A program made the translations under genes and the position numbers. A DNA stretch of 64,000 bases from Buddleja alternifolia (Eukaryota; Streptophyta; Magnoliopsida; Lamiales; Scrophulariaceae), in contig CM033393.1 in the NCBI GenBank assembly GCA_019426215.1, positions 21,640,591 to 21,704,590 of the forward strand, written 5' to 3'. Shown in pieces: positions 12,347-21,985 of the stretch (positions within the stretch are counted from its first letter, which is position 1; each line of letters begins with the position of its first letter). The notes beneath the pieces were generated by a model, which saw nothing but the letters and a program-made list of their open reading frames with translations, was not told the DNA's origin and searched no databases.

Positions 12347-12483
12347 ATATATATTATTTAATCCATTGCCCGTAACTGGGCTTGCGGGGCGAGCCCACCC
12401 GTGTGTTTTCTAACACACGGGTTTTGCAATTGGACCCGGGTCAATCCGTGGGTGACCCGGGTCATTTATTAAATAATATATAT
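12347..12483. other. Structured GC-rich leader island, copy 2
   Basis: A perfect 16-base inverted repeat (12347-12362, ATATATATTATTTAAT, against 12468-12483) encloses a GC-rich core in very AT-rich surroundings. Inside are a small hairpin GCCC...GGGC (12368-12381), a perfect 11-pair hairpin with arms ACCCGTGTGTT (12397-12407) and AACACACGGGT (12412-12422) with a four-base loop, and two copies of the palindrome ACCCGGGT (about 12434-12441 and 12455-12462). Such structures in retroelement leaders can serve dimerisation or packaging; that role here is inference. Confidence 0.65.
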
Positions 12484-13846
12484 TATTTAAATTTGATTAA
12501 AATTAGATTTTAATGCAAAAATAAATAATATTAATTATTTGATAAAAGTATATTTATTTTCATCAAATCTAAAGTTAATTAAAGTTGGACTTTGAATTAA
12601 ATTAGATTACATCTATTGTGAAATTAATTTAATGAGCTTAGAAGTTAATTTTTTATTAAAATTGGATTTTATTAGAAAATTAATTGGAGTTCACTAAAGT
12701 TGAATTTTCAAATAGGTTTAAACAAATTAGTTCCCTCAAGAATATGAATAACATTATTAAATTTGGAATTTAATTAGAAATTAGCATATATGATTTTTGT
12801 GTGTTATGTGAATAATATCATATTTGACATGTTATGTGATAGGAGAAATGATTCATGGACTTAGGCTCGTTTTTAAAATTGTATTTCTTTTTGATGAGTT
12901 GTAAAGGCCTTTTTGAGCCTATTTTTATTTTTTCTCTAGATAAATTTGTATAGGTGAATATATATTGAATGTAATAGATAGAAATAGAATAGGCCCAAAG
13001 AAGAAATTCAAGTCAAGCCGAGTAGATTCAAGAACAAGCTTTGGAAGCTTTAATATAGTTTCTTTTATTTTATGATTGAAACATTGGCTTGTTTCAATTT
13101 AGGAAATATAGTCCATGAATCATGTGTTGTTAGCTTTCTAGGATTGCTACTTATTTATTTTAATCCATGTTTGTATGCATGATATGAAATGGATTAATGT
13201 GCAAAGTGAGACCTAATGAATAATTAAATTCTCCCACTTAGAAAAATATTAAGTTAGTAAAGAGTACTAGGTATCCTGTCCTCCATTGAACTTAGAAGAA
13301 ATTAAAATGATATTTAATATATAATATCGTTCCTAAGCAATGGGGTTATATATTGAAATATATTTTATAATTTTCCTAAGTGCATGAAATGCCATTGGTC
13401 GAAAACAAATTTCACCCCAAATATCAGCAAAAGGTTGCAAAGTGAAATTCAATTGTTAGACTAATAGATAGTCAGTGGGTTGAACTTAAATTATTCATAA
13501 ATCAATAAGATCGTTAAAAGGTTGAGATTTGATGAATAATGGACAAAGGGATTGAATCATTCATTTGATGGGTTGATGTTGGACATCACTTTAATATATT
13601 GATTAGGCCAAATACCAGTAAAAGGTTGAAACCTATTAATCTAGTTAAAGAACTCAATCACCACTACAAATCCTTCCAACGATGACTTCCGAACTCCACA
13701 GTGGGAGTGTGGATTTTCAAAAAATGTAGTGAGAGCTAAGTTTATTTTAAAAAGTCCTTAATTTAAAATTGGAACAACAATTACATTAGAATCTAATAAA
13801 TCTTTTTACTTGTCTGCAATTATTTGCTTATTATCTCTCTCTCACT

Positions 13847-14385
13847 ATGACTATTAACCCACTATCTGTACTGCTTGAAAAGAACACTTTGACTGGTCCT
13901 AATTATGTGGACTGACTTTAAAACTTGAGAATAGTCCTCAATATGGAGTCACTAGGGTATGTATTGGATGCTGATATCCCAGCCGTGCCCGCAAGGACAC
14001 GTGCTAATGAGGAGGAAGTTGCAGCTCTCGAGAAGTGGGTCAAAGACGACGTATGGGTTCGTGGGTACATGCTGGACTCAATGACAAATGAGTTGCAGAG
14101 GTCCCATGACAAAATGGCCTCCGCGAGGGCTATTTTGGCACACCTGGTAGAGCTCTATGGTGAGCACAGTCGCACTGCTCGGTATGAGATATCAAAAGAG
14201 CTCTTTGGAGCCAAGATGAAGGAAGGAGAAAAGGTTGGGGACCATTTTTTAAAATTGATTTCGAAAATTGAGAGGCTAGAGGCCCTCGACTTAAACATGG
14301 ACCCACAATTACAAACTGATCCCATCTTGCAGTCACTTCCAGGCTCCTTTTCCCAATTCGTCATGAACTTCAACTGCGAGATAGA
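13847..14385 (+). pseudogene. Copia gag, N-terminal part (copy 2)
   Basis: The Met at 13847 opens the same gag N-terminus as copies 1 and 5, ending in the LTGPNYVDW motif. The Trp codon of that motif is TGA (about 13913) and a second stop, TAA, follows two codons later. From 13925 the frame is open through the capsid-like region, including KWVKDDVWVRGYMLDSM and LYGEHSRTARYEISKELF, until the solo LTR at 14386 cuts it inside a codon run ending NFNCEI. Confidence 0.88.
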
Positions 14386-15987
14386 TGTTAGAGTATATGC
14401 CCTCGAATGCCATAAAGAGGATAGATTTATAGGGCATAAACATTGTAACTAAACTATGGTTTTTCTATTAATATAAGGCAGTTGATTGTTGTTTTCTTAT
14501 AGGCATTTATAAGGTGTGAATAAACAACGTAAAGTCCTTGATGACAAGGCGAACCTTCTACCTCCTATGGGATAGGAGGAAAGGCACTAGAATGGTTTGA
14601 CCCTTGACATCTAAAAGGGCTCGCAAGTCTAAGAAATATTGATTGGGCATCAATAGTGAATAAAGACTTGTATGATGTAAGTTTCGACAGAGAAAGTGTC
14701 AATCGTACACTATGGAAATGGTAGTGGGAACTTATATCATAGACGTGTCAGTTGGACTGATATGTTCGAACACGGCTCACATCAGTTCATCACATGGGTA
14801 TTCACTCATTGACAGTCAATGATGAAACTGATAAGTAGTGATAGGTACGTGTGAACCTCTGACCTGAGAAATCGAGTTGAAGATGTACTTGTGACATCAA
14901 GTCTGTCATTAGAGTAGTTAAATTCAAATCACCTGTTGGTGGAATCGACCTCGAAGTGCAACTTGATGGGCAAGTAGCATTGTTAACTGATTTGCAATAT
15001 GGAATTTATTCTCTCATAAGTGAATGAGTAAAATATCCTATGCGATCATGAATAAGTGAGGATGAAAGTCTTTGGCCAAAGCATTTAAATACCTCGACTT
15101 ATTATGAGCTTAGGCATATGGTCAAGTTATATGAGTTTGACTTTAAACCATGACTCTTACTTGACTGGGATATAAGAATAAAGGTTTATACACGTACGGT
15201 ATTCACGGCGTAAAGGTTTGGAATGATCCTATTCATTCGTTCTCAATTGGGTTACGATGTGAGCCACGAGACTGACTAGGTGTCACTCACACCCCTTTGG
15301 ATTCCTCCCAATTGCCTTTTGAGACGAACCTAAAGAGTCGCACTTAAAGGAAGTGCAAAAGGAAAAACATGGAAAAAAAACTTGAGAGAAATTCACGGCA
15401 TTGGATGCCGTAATTAATTAATTAATTATTGAATAATTGAATTAAATAATTAAATTAATGAGTTAATTAATTTCTTGGAGAAATTGAATTATAAATTAAT
15501 TAGAAATTGAATTAATCGGATTATCAATTTATTTATTGGATAAATAAATTATCCGATTAATTAATTAGCAAGCAAGACGAAAGCCCGAAAGCTTCCGAGC
15601 CCACTAAGGGGCGGCCAAATAGATGCCCAAATAGGGCTCATGCATGCTAGTGTTATTGTTTCATAATGATATAAATATATCACAAGGTGAAAAACAACAC
15701 AAGGCAACTTACATAACTTTCTCTCCAAGAAAAAGTCTTCCACCTCTCTCTCTCTCTCTAGCCGTCTTTGACAAGGAAGAAAATAGGAGTTTTTTGTTTT
15801 TAATTCCGGCGTGACGAATTAGAGACGTTGGCAAATTCGGCGTTAGAGAAAAGGATCACGTTCAGAAATCAACATACGCGAGAACGGTAATTTTTCAATA
15901 CACAATTAAACACGAGGATTAGAGATGATTCGGGCTTTGGGAATTAAATTTACTTTCCGCTGCGTTTTATTCGTATAATTCCCAACA
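14386..15987 (+). repeat. Solo LTR, family A, nested in gag of copy 2
   Basis: It begins TGTTAGAG and ends CCCAACA, 1602 bases, with no internal region attached. It is flanked by a perfect five-base target-site duplication ATAGA (14381-14385 and 15988-15992). Removing the LTR and one duplication leaves a continuous gag codon series, which proves the insertion. The sequence matches the copy 2 LTR and, more distantly, the copy 1 and copy 5 LTRs. It arose by recombination between the two LTRs of a full insertion. A TATA motif and CT-rich leader mark its former promoter. Confidence 0.95.
15670..15677 (+). promoter_or_regulatory. Candidate TATA box in family-A solo LTR
   Basis: TATAAATA lies upstream of a (CT)n stretch ending CTAGCCGT. 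The 3' LTR of copy 2 has the same arrangement with TATAAATA at 21394-21401, which supports it as the LTR core promoter. Confidence 0.55.
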
Positions 15988-15992
15988 ATAGA

Positions 15993-16892
15993 ATGTAACT
16001 TGGTTGGGTTGATGAACAAGCTGAATACTGCACAATCTCAAATAAAGCCAAAGGGAAAAGAAGCGGCCTTGGTCATCACTTCTAAGCCTAAAAGCAAGAA
16101 AAATAAGAAGAAGACTAAGAAAGCTAATAGCACTCCGGGTCCACAGGTTAAGATAGACAAAGGAAAGGGAAAAGCTCATAAAATGATGAAGAGCAAAGGG
16201 CCAAAGGAAACGGATAGGTGCCTTCACTGCGGTGAGCTAGGCCACTGGAGGAGGGAGTGTCCAAACTTTGGCAAAGGTGCACCAGTTATGGAACTTTTTC
16301 TTTTAGAAACCAATTGTTCTATAACTGTATTTTCCACTTCGTGGATACTTGATTCTAGAGCTAGTGCTCACGTTTGTGCAATGAATCAGGATATGCAGCA
16401 AAGTAGAAAGCTGGAGTATGGAGAGGTGCTGATCAGTGTTGTCAGCAGGTAGAGTGTCGCGGTTTCTCGCATTGGATCAACTTCTTTATGTTTATCATTG
16501 GGACATGTTTCGATTTTAGAGGATGTTTTAGTTTCGCCCAACGGACTTAAGAACATTATTTCAATTCCTATGTTGGTTAGGAACAATTATGTTTTTAATT
16601 TCATTAATAGTACTTGCAGCATTTTATTTCATAATAAGATTGTTGGCACAGCTTTAGTCAATGACCTCTATTATTTAAACATGCAAAATGAGTGTGTTGC
16701 AAATATTATCTCAAAGAAGCGTGGTAGGCAAAGTACTAACCTAAGCTTAAAGTGGCATCTAAGACTAGGCCATGTCAGCGAGCGAAAGATACACAAGATG
16801 GAGAAAGATGGGCTAATTGACCCATTGGGATCGGATCCCTATCTGATTTGTGAATCTTGCCTCAAAGGAAAAATGGCTAGATCACCCTTCAC
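15993..16892 (+). pseudogene. Copia gag C-terminus, protease, pre-integrase (copy 2)
   Basis: After the solo LTR gag continues with the AQSQIKPKGK segment, a Lys-rich region and an intact CCHC zinc knuckle CLHCGELGHWRREC (about 16219-16260). The protease motif reads WILDSRASAHVC (about 16350-16385): the Asp is kept but the Gly after Ser is Arg. A stop at 16450 follows a small shift. From 16498 the frame reopens through the pre-integrase motif WHLRLGHVSERKIH and the CESCLKGKM zinc ligands (about 16850-16877). The hAT-like insertion at 16893 then interrupts it. Confidence 0.87.
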
Positions 16893-17659
16893 TAGGGGTG
16901 TAAACGAGCCAAACTCAAGCCGAACCTGGTGATTTTGCTAGGCTCGAGTATGGCTAATTGAGCTCGAGCTCGTCGAGCCATGATTTGAGAGCTCGAGCTC
17001 GTGGGTTGTAGAAAAAGCTCGAGCTCGCTAGCTTGAGCCGAGCCTGAGCCTGAGCTCGCGAGCTCGGGCCTAGAATTCAGAGAAAATTGGTGAACAAGAA
17101 AAAGAAAAAGGCTACAATAGGAAAATGGACAAAATAATAAATTAGGTAAATGGGTTCACCAGCGAGAAGAATGGCGGTGAAGCGCCGATGGAGGCAGTAA
17201 TGGAGCTTCAAGAAGTGGTGGTGCATTGTGCACGCACTGTTGGCGACTGGTGAGCTTCATAGATCGAAGCTGCCATGGCTGTGGAAGCGGCGCCGGTTGG
17301 GGGTTAGGATGAGGTAATGGTGGTAGTGGTAGTTTTTCGGCGAGATAAGGGGGTGGACTGAGGCGGATGGGGTGGTCAACTGGTGGCTAGGGTTCAAAAA
17401 AATTCAAATTGGGCACGCTTCTTTGTGAAGAAAGTGAAATGGGAAATCTGAAAGTGAAAAGCAGAGGTTTTACTTTTTAATTTCTATTATTTAATTATTT
17501 TTATGAATATAATTAATAATAAAAAATATAATATATTAAAAATCAAAAAGCTCGCGAGCTAAACAAATGGAATTAGGCTTGAGCTTGAGCTCAACTGGAA
17601 GCTCGAGCTCATGAAGCTTGAGCTCGAGTCGAGCCGGCTCGGCTCAAATTACACCCCTA
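16893..17659. mobile_element. hAT-like non-autonomous transposon in integrase of copy 2
   Basis: Terminal inverted repeats TAGGGGTGTAA (left) and its complement TTACACCCCTA (right) bound 767 bases. They are flanked by eight-base target duplications CCCTTCAC and CTCTTCGC, which have since diverged at two positions. Subterminal regions are packed with GAGCTCG-type repeats in both orientations. The middle (about 17150-17400) is GC-rich and unlike its surroundings, possibly captured genic sequence. No transposase frame is present. TIR sequence and eight-base duplication fit the hAT superfamily. Confidence 0.88.
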
Positions 17660-17667
17660 CTCTTCGC

Positions 17668-18316
17668 CGGGACTAGTGAAAGAGCCACTGAAGTATTAGG
17701 ACTTGTGCACACCAATGTTTGTGGACCATTTGGAGAAATGGCTCGTGGAAGTTTCCACTATTTCATTACTTTCACTAATGACCATTTAAGGTATGGTCTT
17801 GTGTATCTAATGAAATATAAGTTTGAATCATTTGATCAGTTCAAATAATTTAAGGATTTGGTGGAAAAATAAATTGGTCATCATATAAAGGCATTACGAT
17901 CGGATCATGGAGGTGAATATATGAGTGACAAGTTTGATGAGTTCCTAAAGGAACATGGGATAATATTACAACTCACACCACCAGCAACTCCACAACTAAA
18001 TGGGGTAGTAGAGCGTAGAAATCAAACAATATTGGATATGGTTCGATCTATGCTCAGCTACATTGATTTACCCATCTCTTTCTGGGGACATGCACTCCTT
18101 ACAGTTGTTCATATCTTGAATAGATGTCCTTCCAAGTCCGTTCCTAAGACCCCAAATGAGATATGGAGAAATAGAAAATCAAACCTTAAGTACATTAGGG
18201 TTTGGGGATGCCCTGCCTACATCAAGAAGACGAAGGCAGAGAAATTGGAAGCTAGGTCCCTTAAAGGACGTTTTGTTGGTTTAGAATCATTGTTGCACTG
18301 CAAGCGCACTTTCTAG
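17668..18316 (+). pseudogene. Copia integrase core (copy 2)
   Basis: The frame resumes with ERATEVLGLVHTNVCGPF: the first catalytic Asp is Asn. An in-frame stop lies near 17848 and another near 17870. [10 protein letters not shown] (second Asp) and [13 protein letters not shown] (catalytic Glu) are intact, followed by the [17 protein letters not shown] block and the [18 protein letters not shown] segment. After GRFVG a deletion removes the segment that in copy 5 reads YPEDSMGYLFY, and the frame is lost. Confidence 0.87.
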
Positions 18317-19428
18317 AAGATGAATTCATTCTAGAAGGTGGTGCAGGTAGGAAAATTGCTCTTAATGAATAAGATGAAACACCTAGGCAGACAACTGTTT
18401 AAGAAACACACACCAAACCTGATGAAACACAACCAACGTTCCGAAGATCTGGTAGAGTACCACATCAACCTGATAGGTACTACGGGTATCTGCTACAAGA
18501 GGAATCGGGTGTCCACACTATAGCAGTGAAAGTCCATGGGGACGACCCTTCTACTTATGATCAAGCAATGATGGACAACGATTCTGCAAAGTGTCGAGAA
18601 GTTATGCAGTCAAAGATAGACTTGATGCATTCCAACCAAGCCTAGACTCTGGTAGATCGTCCTGATGGAATTGCACCTATAGAGTGCAAGTGGATCTATA
18701 AGAGGAAGATAGGCCAAGATGAAAACGTTGACACATACAAGGCAAGGCTCGTAGTAAAAGGTTATAGTCAAAAAGAAGGAATTGACTACCAAGAGACCTT
18801 TTCACCTATGGCAATGATCAAGTCTATTTGAATTCTGCTCGCAATAGCTGCACACTTGGACTATGAGATATGGCAGATGGATGTAAAGACGACTTTCCTA
18901 AATGGATTCCTCGAAGAAGATATCTATATGGAGCAGCCTAAAGGCTTTGCATCTAGGTCTGATGTCCATAAGGTGTGCAAACTAAAGAGATCCATTTATG
19001 GACTTAAGCAAGCCTCTAGGAGTTGGAATCTATGTTTTGACGAAGCTGTCAAAGGATTTGACTTTGTCAAAAACAAAGATGAACCATGTGTTTACAAGAA
19101 AGTTAGTGAGAGTAAAATCACTTTCCTTGTCTTATATGTGGATGACATTCTACTCATAGGAAATGATGTACGAATGCTCACATCAGTCAAAAGGTGGCTT
19201 TCAAATACATTCTCCATGAAAGACTTGGGAGAAGCGACCTATATTCTAGGGATTCGTATCTACAGAGATAGAACAAATAGAATGATAGGACTTTCCCAAG
19301 CCTTTTACCTAGAGAAGGTCCTAAAGAGATTTAGGATGGAAGACTCTAAGAAAGATTTCTTGCCCATGAGACACGGAGTGCACCTTTCAAAGTCCATGTC
19401 TCCTCAAAATGAGGAAGATAGGAAATAA
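18317..19428 (+). pseudogene. Copia linker and reverse transcriptase (copy 2)
   Basis: A Pro/Thr-rich linker with several stops (18317-18640) leads into RT. Blocks in order: [34 protein letters not shown], a stop near 18829, then an open frame 18856-19428 with QMDVKTTFLNGFLEEDIYM, SIYGLKQASRSWN and an intact active site LYVDDILLIG (about 19130-19160). The frame ends in MSPQNEEDRK with a stop where the partner copies read on. This is the best-preserved RT core here, but it is cut off from gag and integrase. Confidence 0.87.
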
Positions 19429-20121
19429 ATGAGTACGGTGCCCTATGCGTCTGCAGTGGGTAGTCTAATGTACGCCATGTTATGCACACGGCCAGACATA
19501 GCCTACGCGGTGAACGTGGTAAGTCGTTTTTAGGCTAACCCGGGAAGAGAACATTGGACTGTTGTCAAAAATATCCTCAAGTATCTGAAGAGAACTAAGG
19601 ATATGGTCTTAACATATGGACATGGAGATTTGAAGGTGGATGGATATACTGACTCAGATTTTCAATCTGATGAAGATGATTGCAAATCCACTTCAGGGTT
19701 TATATTCACACTTAATGGTGGAGCAGTGACTTAGAAAAGTTCCAAGCAAAGCACAACCACTGATTCCACCACTGAGGCAGAATACATAGCAGCTTCAGAG
19801 GCTGCTAAAAAGGGTGTTTGGATTAGGAAGTTTCTTGGAGAACTTTAAGTGGTCCCTAGTGTAGAGCTGTCATTGCCACTTTATTGTGACAATAACGGAG
19901 CTTTTACACAAGCAAAGGAACCAAGGTCTCACAACAAATCCAAACACATACAGAGGAGATATCACATAATAAGGGAAATTGTTGGAAAAGGCAAGATAGC
20001 TGTTCAGAGTGTAAATTCAATCGACAACGTCACTGACCCATTGACCAAGCCTTTGACACAAGCAGTGCTGGATCGACATCTTGACAAGATGGGTATTAGA
20101 AACCATAGTAATTGGCATTGA
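19429..20121 (+). pseudogene. Copia RT thumb and RNase H (copy 2)
   Basis: It continues with PYASAVGSLMYAMLC and GYTDSDFQSDEDD (RNase H Asp kept), but with stops replacing codons near 19430, 19530, 19735 and 19845. The last open part (19849-20121) holds LPLYCDNNGA, NKSKHIQRRYHIIREIV and the C-terminal LTKPLTQAVLDRH motif. It ends just before the polypurine tract. Confidence 0.85.
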
Positions 20122-20125
20122 GTTC

Positions 20126-20136
20126 AAGTGGGAGAT
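20126..20136 (+). other. Polypurine tract of copy 2
   Basis: AAGTGGGAGAT immediately precedes the TGTTAGG start of the 3' LTR and is identical to the tract of copy 1. Confidence 0.88.
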
Positions 20137-21788
20137 TGTTAGGTTAATGTCCTCAAATGCCACTAGAGAATTAGTAAATGATAGGACATTATCAAATTGT
20201 AATTGTTTTTAATCAATCAATAAAAGGCATTTTAGTTGTTTACTTTTATATTGGCATTTATATTTTGTAATCATCTATAAGTCTATGAACACAAGAGTTA
20301 ACTCTCTAAGGCACTAGAGGAGTTTGATACTTGTGTACTAAAATAGTCTGCAAGTCAAAGATTTTCAATTGTGCATTGGAAATCATAAAGATTTGTATGA
20401 TATGAGTTTTGACGAGAAAGGTGTCCGTCAATCACTAGGAAGTAGTGAAGAACTCATATTATAGGTGCACTGATGGAGATAGTGGCACTCAGACATGACT
20501 CGCATCGATTCTGTCACATGGGTTTTCACTCTTTGACAGTCAATGACAGAATTGATTAATTATAATAGGTGTGTTTGAACTTTAGACTTGAGAAATCGAG
20601 TTGAAGATATACTTGTGACATTAGGTTCGTCATTAGAGTAGTTAGGCCCAAATTCACCCGTTGGTGGGGTCAACCTCGAACTACAACTAAATGAGACAGT
20701 AGTATTCTTAACTGGTATCTAAGATAGGATTCGTTCCCTCATAAGTGAACGAGAAATTATCCTATGCATTTATAAGTAAGTTAGATCTTAAAGTCTTTGG
20801 TCAAAGCATTCATTGATCTAAACTTATTAGAAATACAACATAGTGTCAAGTTAGTGAGTTTGACTAAAACCATGACTTTCACTTGACTGGGATAAGAAAA
20901 CGACGAGTTTGTATTCACACGGTATTTACAAATGGCAAGGTAAAAATAATCTAATCATTCCATCTTATTTGGGTTAAAATATGGACCACTTGACTGGTTA
21001 GGTGGGACCCATATTCAATGGAATCCTCTCATTGCCAAATATAGATGAACCTAAAGAGTCACGCTTAAAAAGAAAAAATTGATGAAAAAATAGAATATTT
21101 CTTGTGGTAATATTTTAAGTATTGGATACTTAAAATAAAATAAATGAAATTAATTATTTGAGAAAATAAAGTAATTCATTTATGGTTTAATTAATGATAT
21201 TTCTTGGAGAAATGAAATTAATTAAATAAATGATCTATTATTTAATTGAATTAATTAATTGGATTAAGTTAATTAAATATTAGATTACATTAAGCTCAAA
21301 TTGATGCACCAAGTGGCACACCAAGGAATGAAGGGGGCGGCCATTAGGCGTATTTATGGGCATAATTTGTGCTCAAGGTAATAACTTAAGTGATATAAAT
21401 ATCACATTAGTTATAAACCTAGGTCATAAGTTGCATTACACAACACCTCAAGAAATAGAATTCCTCTCCCTCTCTCTCTCACTAGCCGTTGGTTTCAAGC
21501 CAAAGAAGGAGGAAGAATTTTTCATCAACTATTTTCTGGCAAGACAATTTAGAGGCAGAACAATTGGACAGCTTGGAACATCACAGTTTCAGCCGAAGTG
21601 ATTTTGCGAAGAATTGAAGAATTCAAAATCGTAGAAATTATCAACCACTTCGCTACAACGGGTAAAGTTTGTTTTACCCTATCATACATACGTGTGATAG
21701 AACCCCGGGTTGATCCTGTTATGGGAAACATCCTAAAAATTTTAAATTTCGTTTTTCGCTGTGTTTGGTAATTTTTCCCCGCCCTACA
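20137..21788 (+). repeat. 3' LTR of Copia copy 2
   Basis: It begins TGTTAGG at 20137 and is taken to end CCCTACA at 21788 by alignment with the solo LTR at 14386-15987; the terminal CCTAACA-type end is slightly mutated. It shares with the other family-A LTRs the GAACCTAAAGAGTC block (21047-21060), a near-palindrome at 20805-20816, TATAAATA at 21394 and the CT-rich stretch ending in an AGCCGT motif near 21485. Confidence 0.88.
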
Positions 21789-21985
21789 ATATACCCTTCA
21801 AATGAACAAACTTTAGATATTCTATTGCAAAAATGAGATTTTCTATTGCAAAAATGATCTTGTTTTAGTTTATAACAGCATGTACATAGCAATCCCAATC
21901 TCAACTATCACAAAAGTACAAAATTTCAACAAGATTCCTAGACTGCTCTATAGGAACTTAAGTGATGGTATGATGCAAAAATATC

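Larger units (their letters stand above)
12321..21788 (+). mobile_element. Degenerate Copia retrotransposon (copy 2), 5' LTR lost
   Basis: Plus-strand order: leader (12321-13846), gag, protease, integrase, RT, RNase H, polypurine tract, 3' LTR (20137-21788). The 5' LTR and primer site are missing; the sequence to the left is a family-B LTR fragment. Two later insertions split it, a solo LTR of its own family in gag and a hAT-like element in integrase, both with target-site duplications. Without the two insertions its open parts align closely with copy 5. Several stops and lost catalytic residues make it non-autonomous. Confidence 0.92.
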
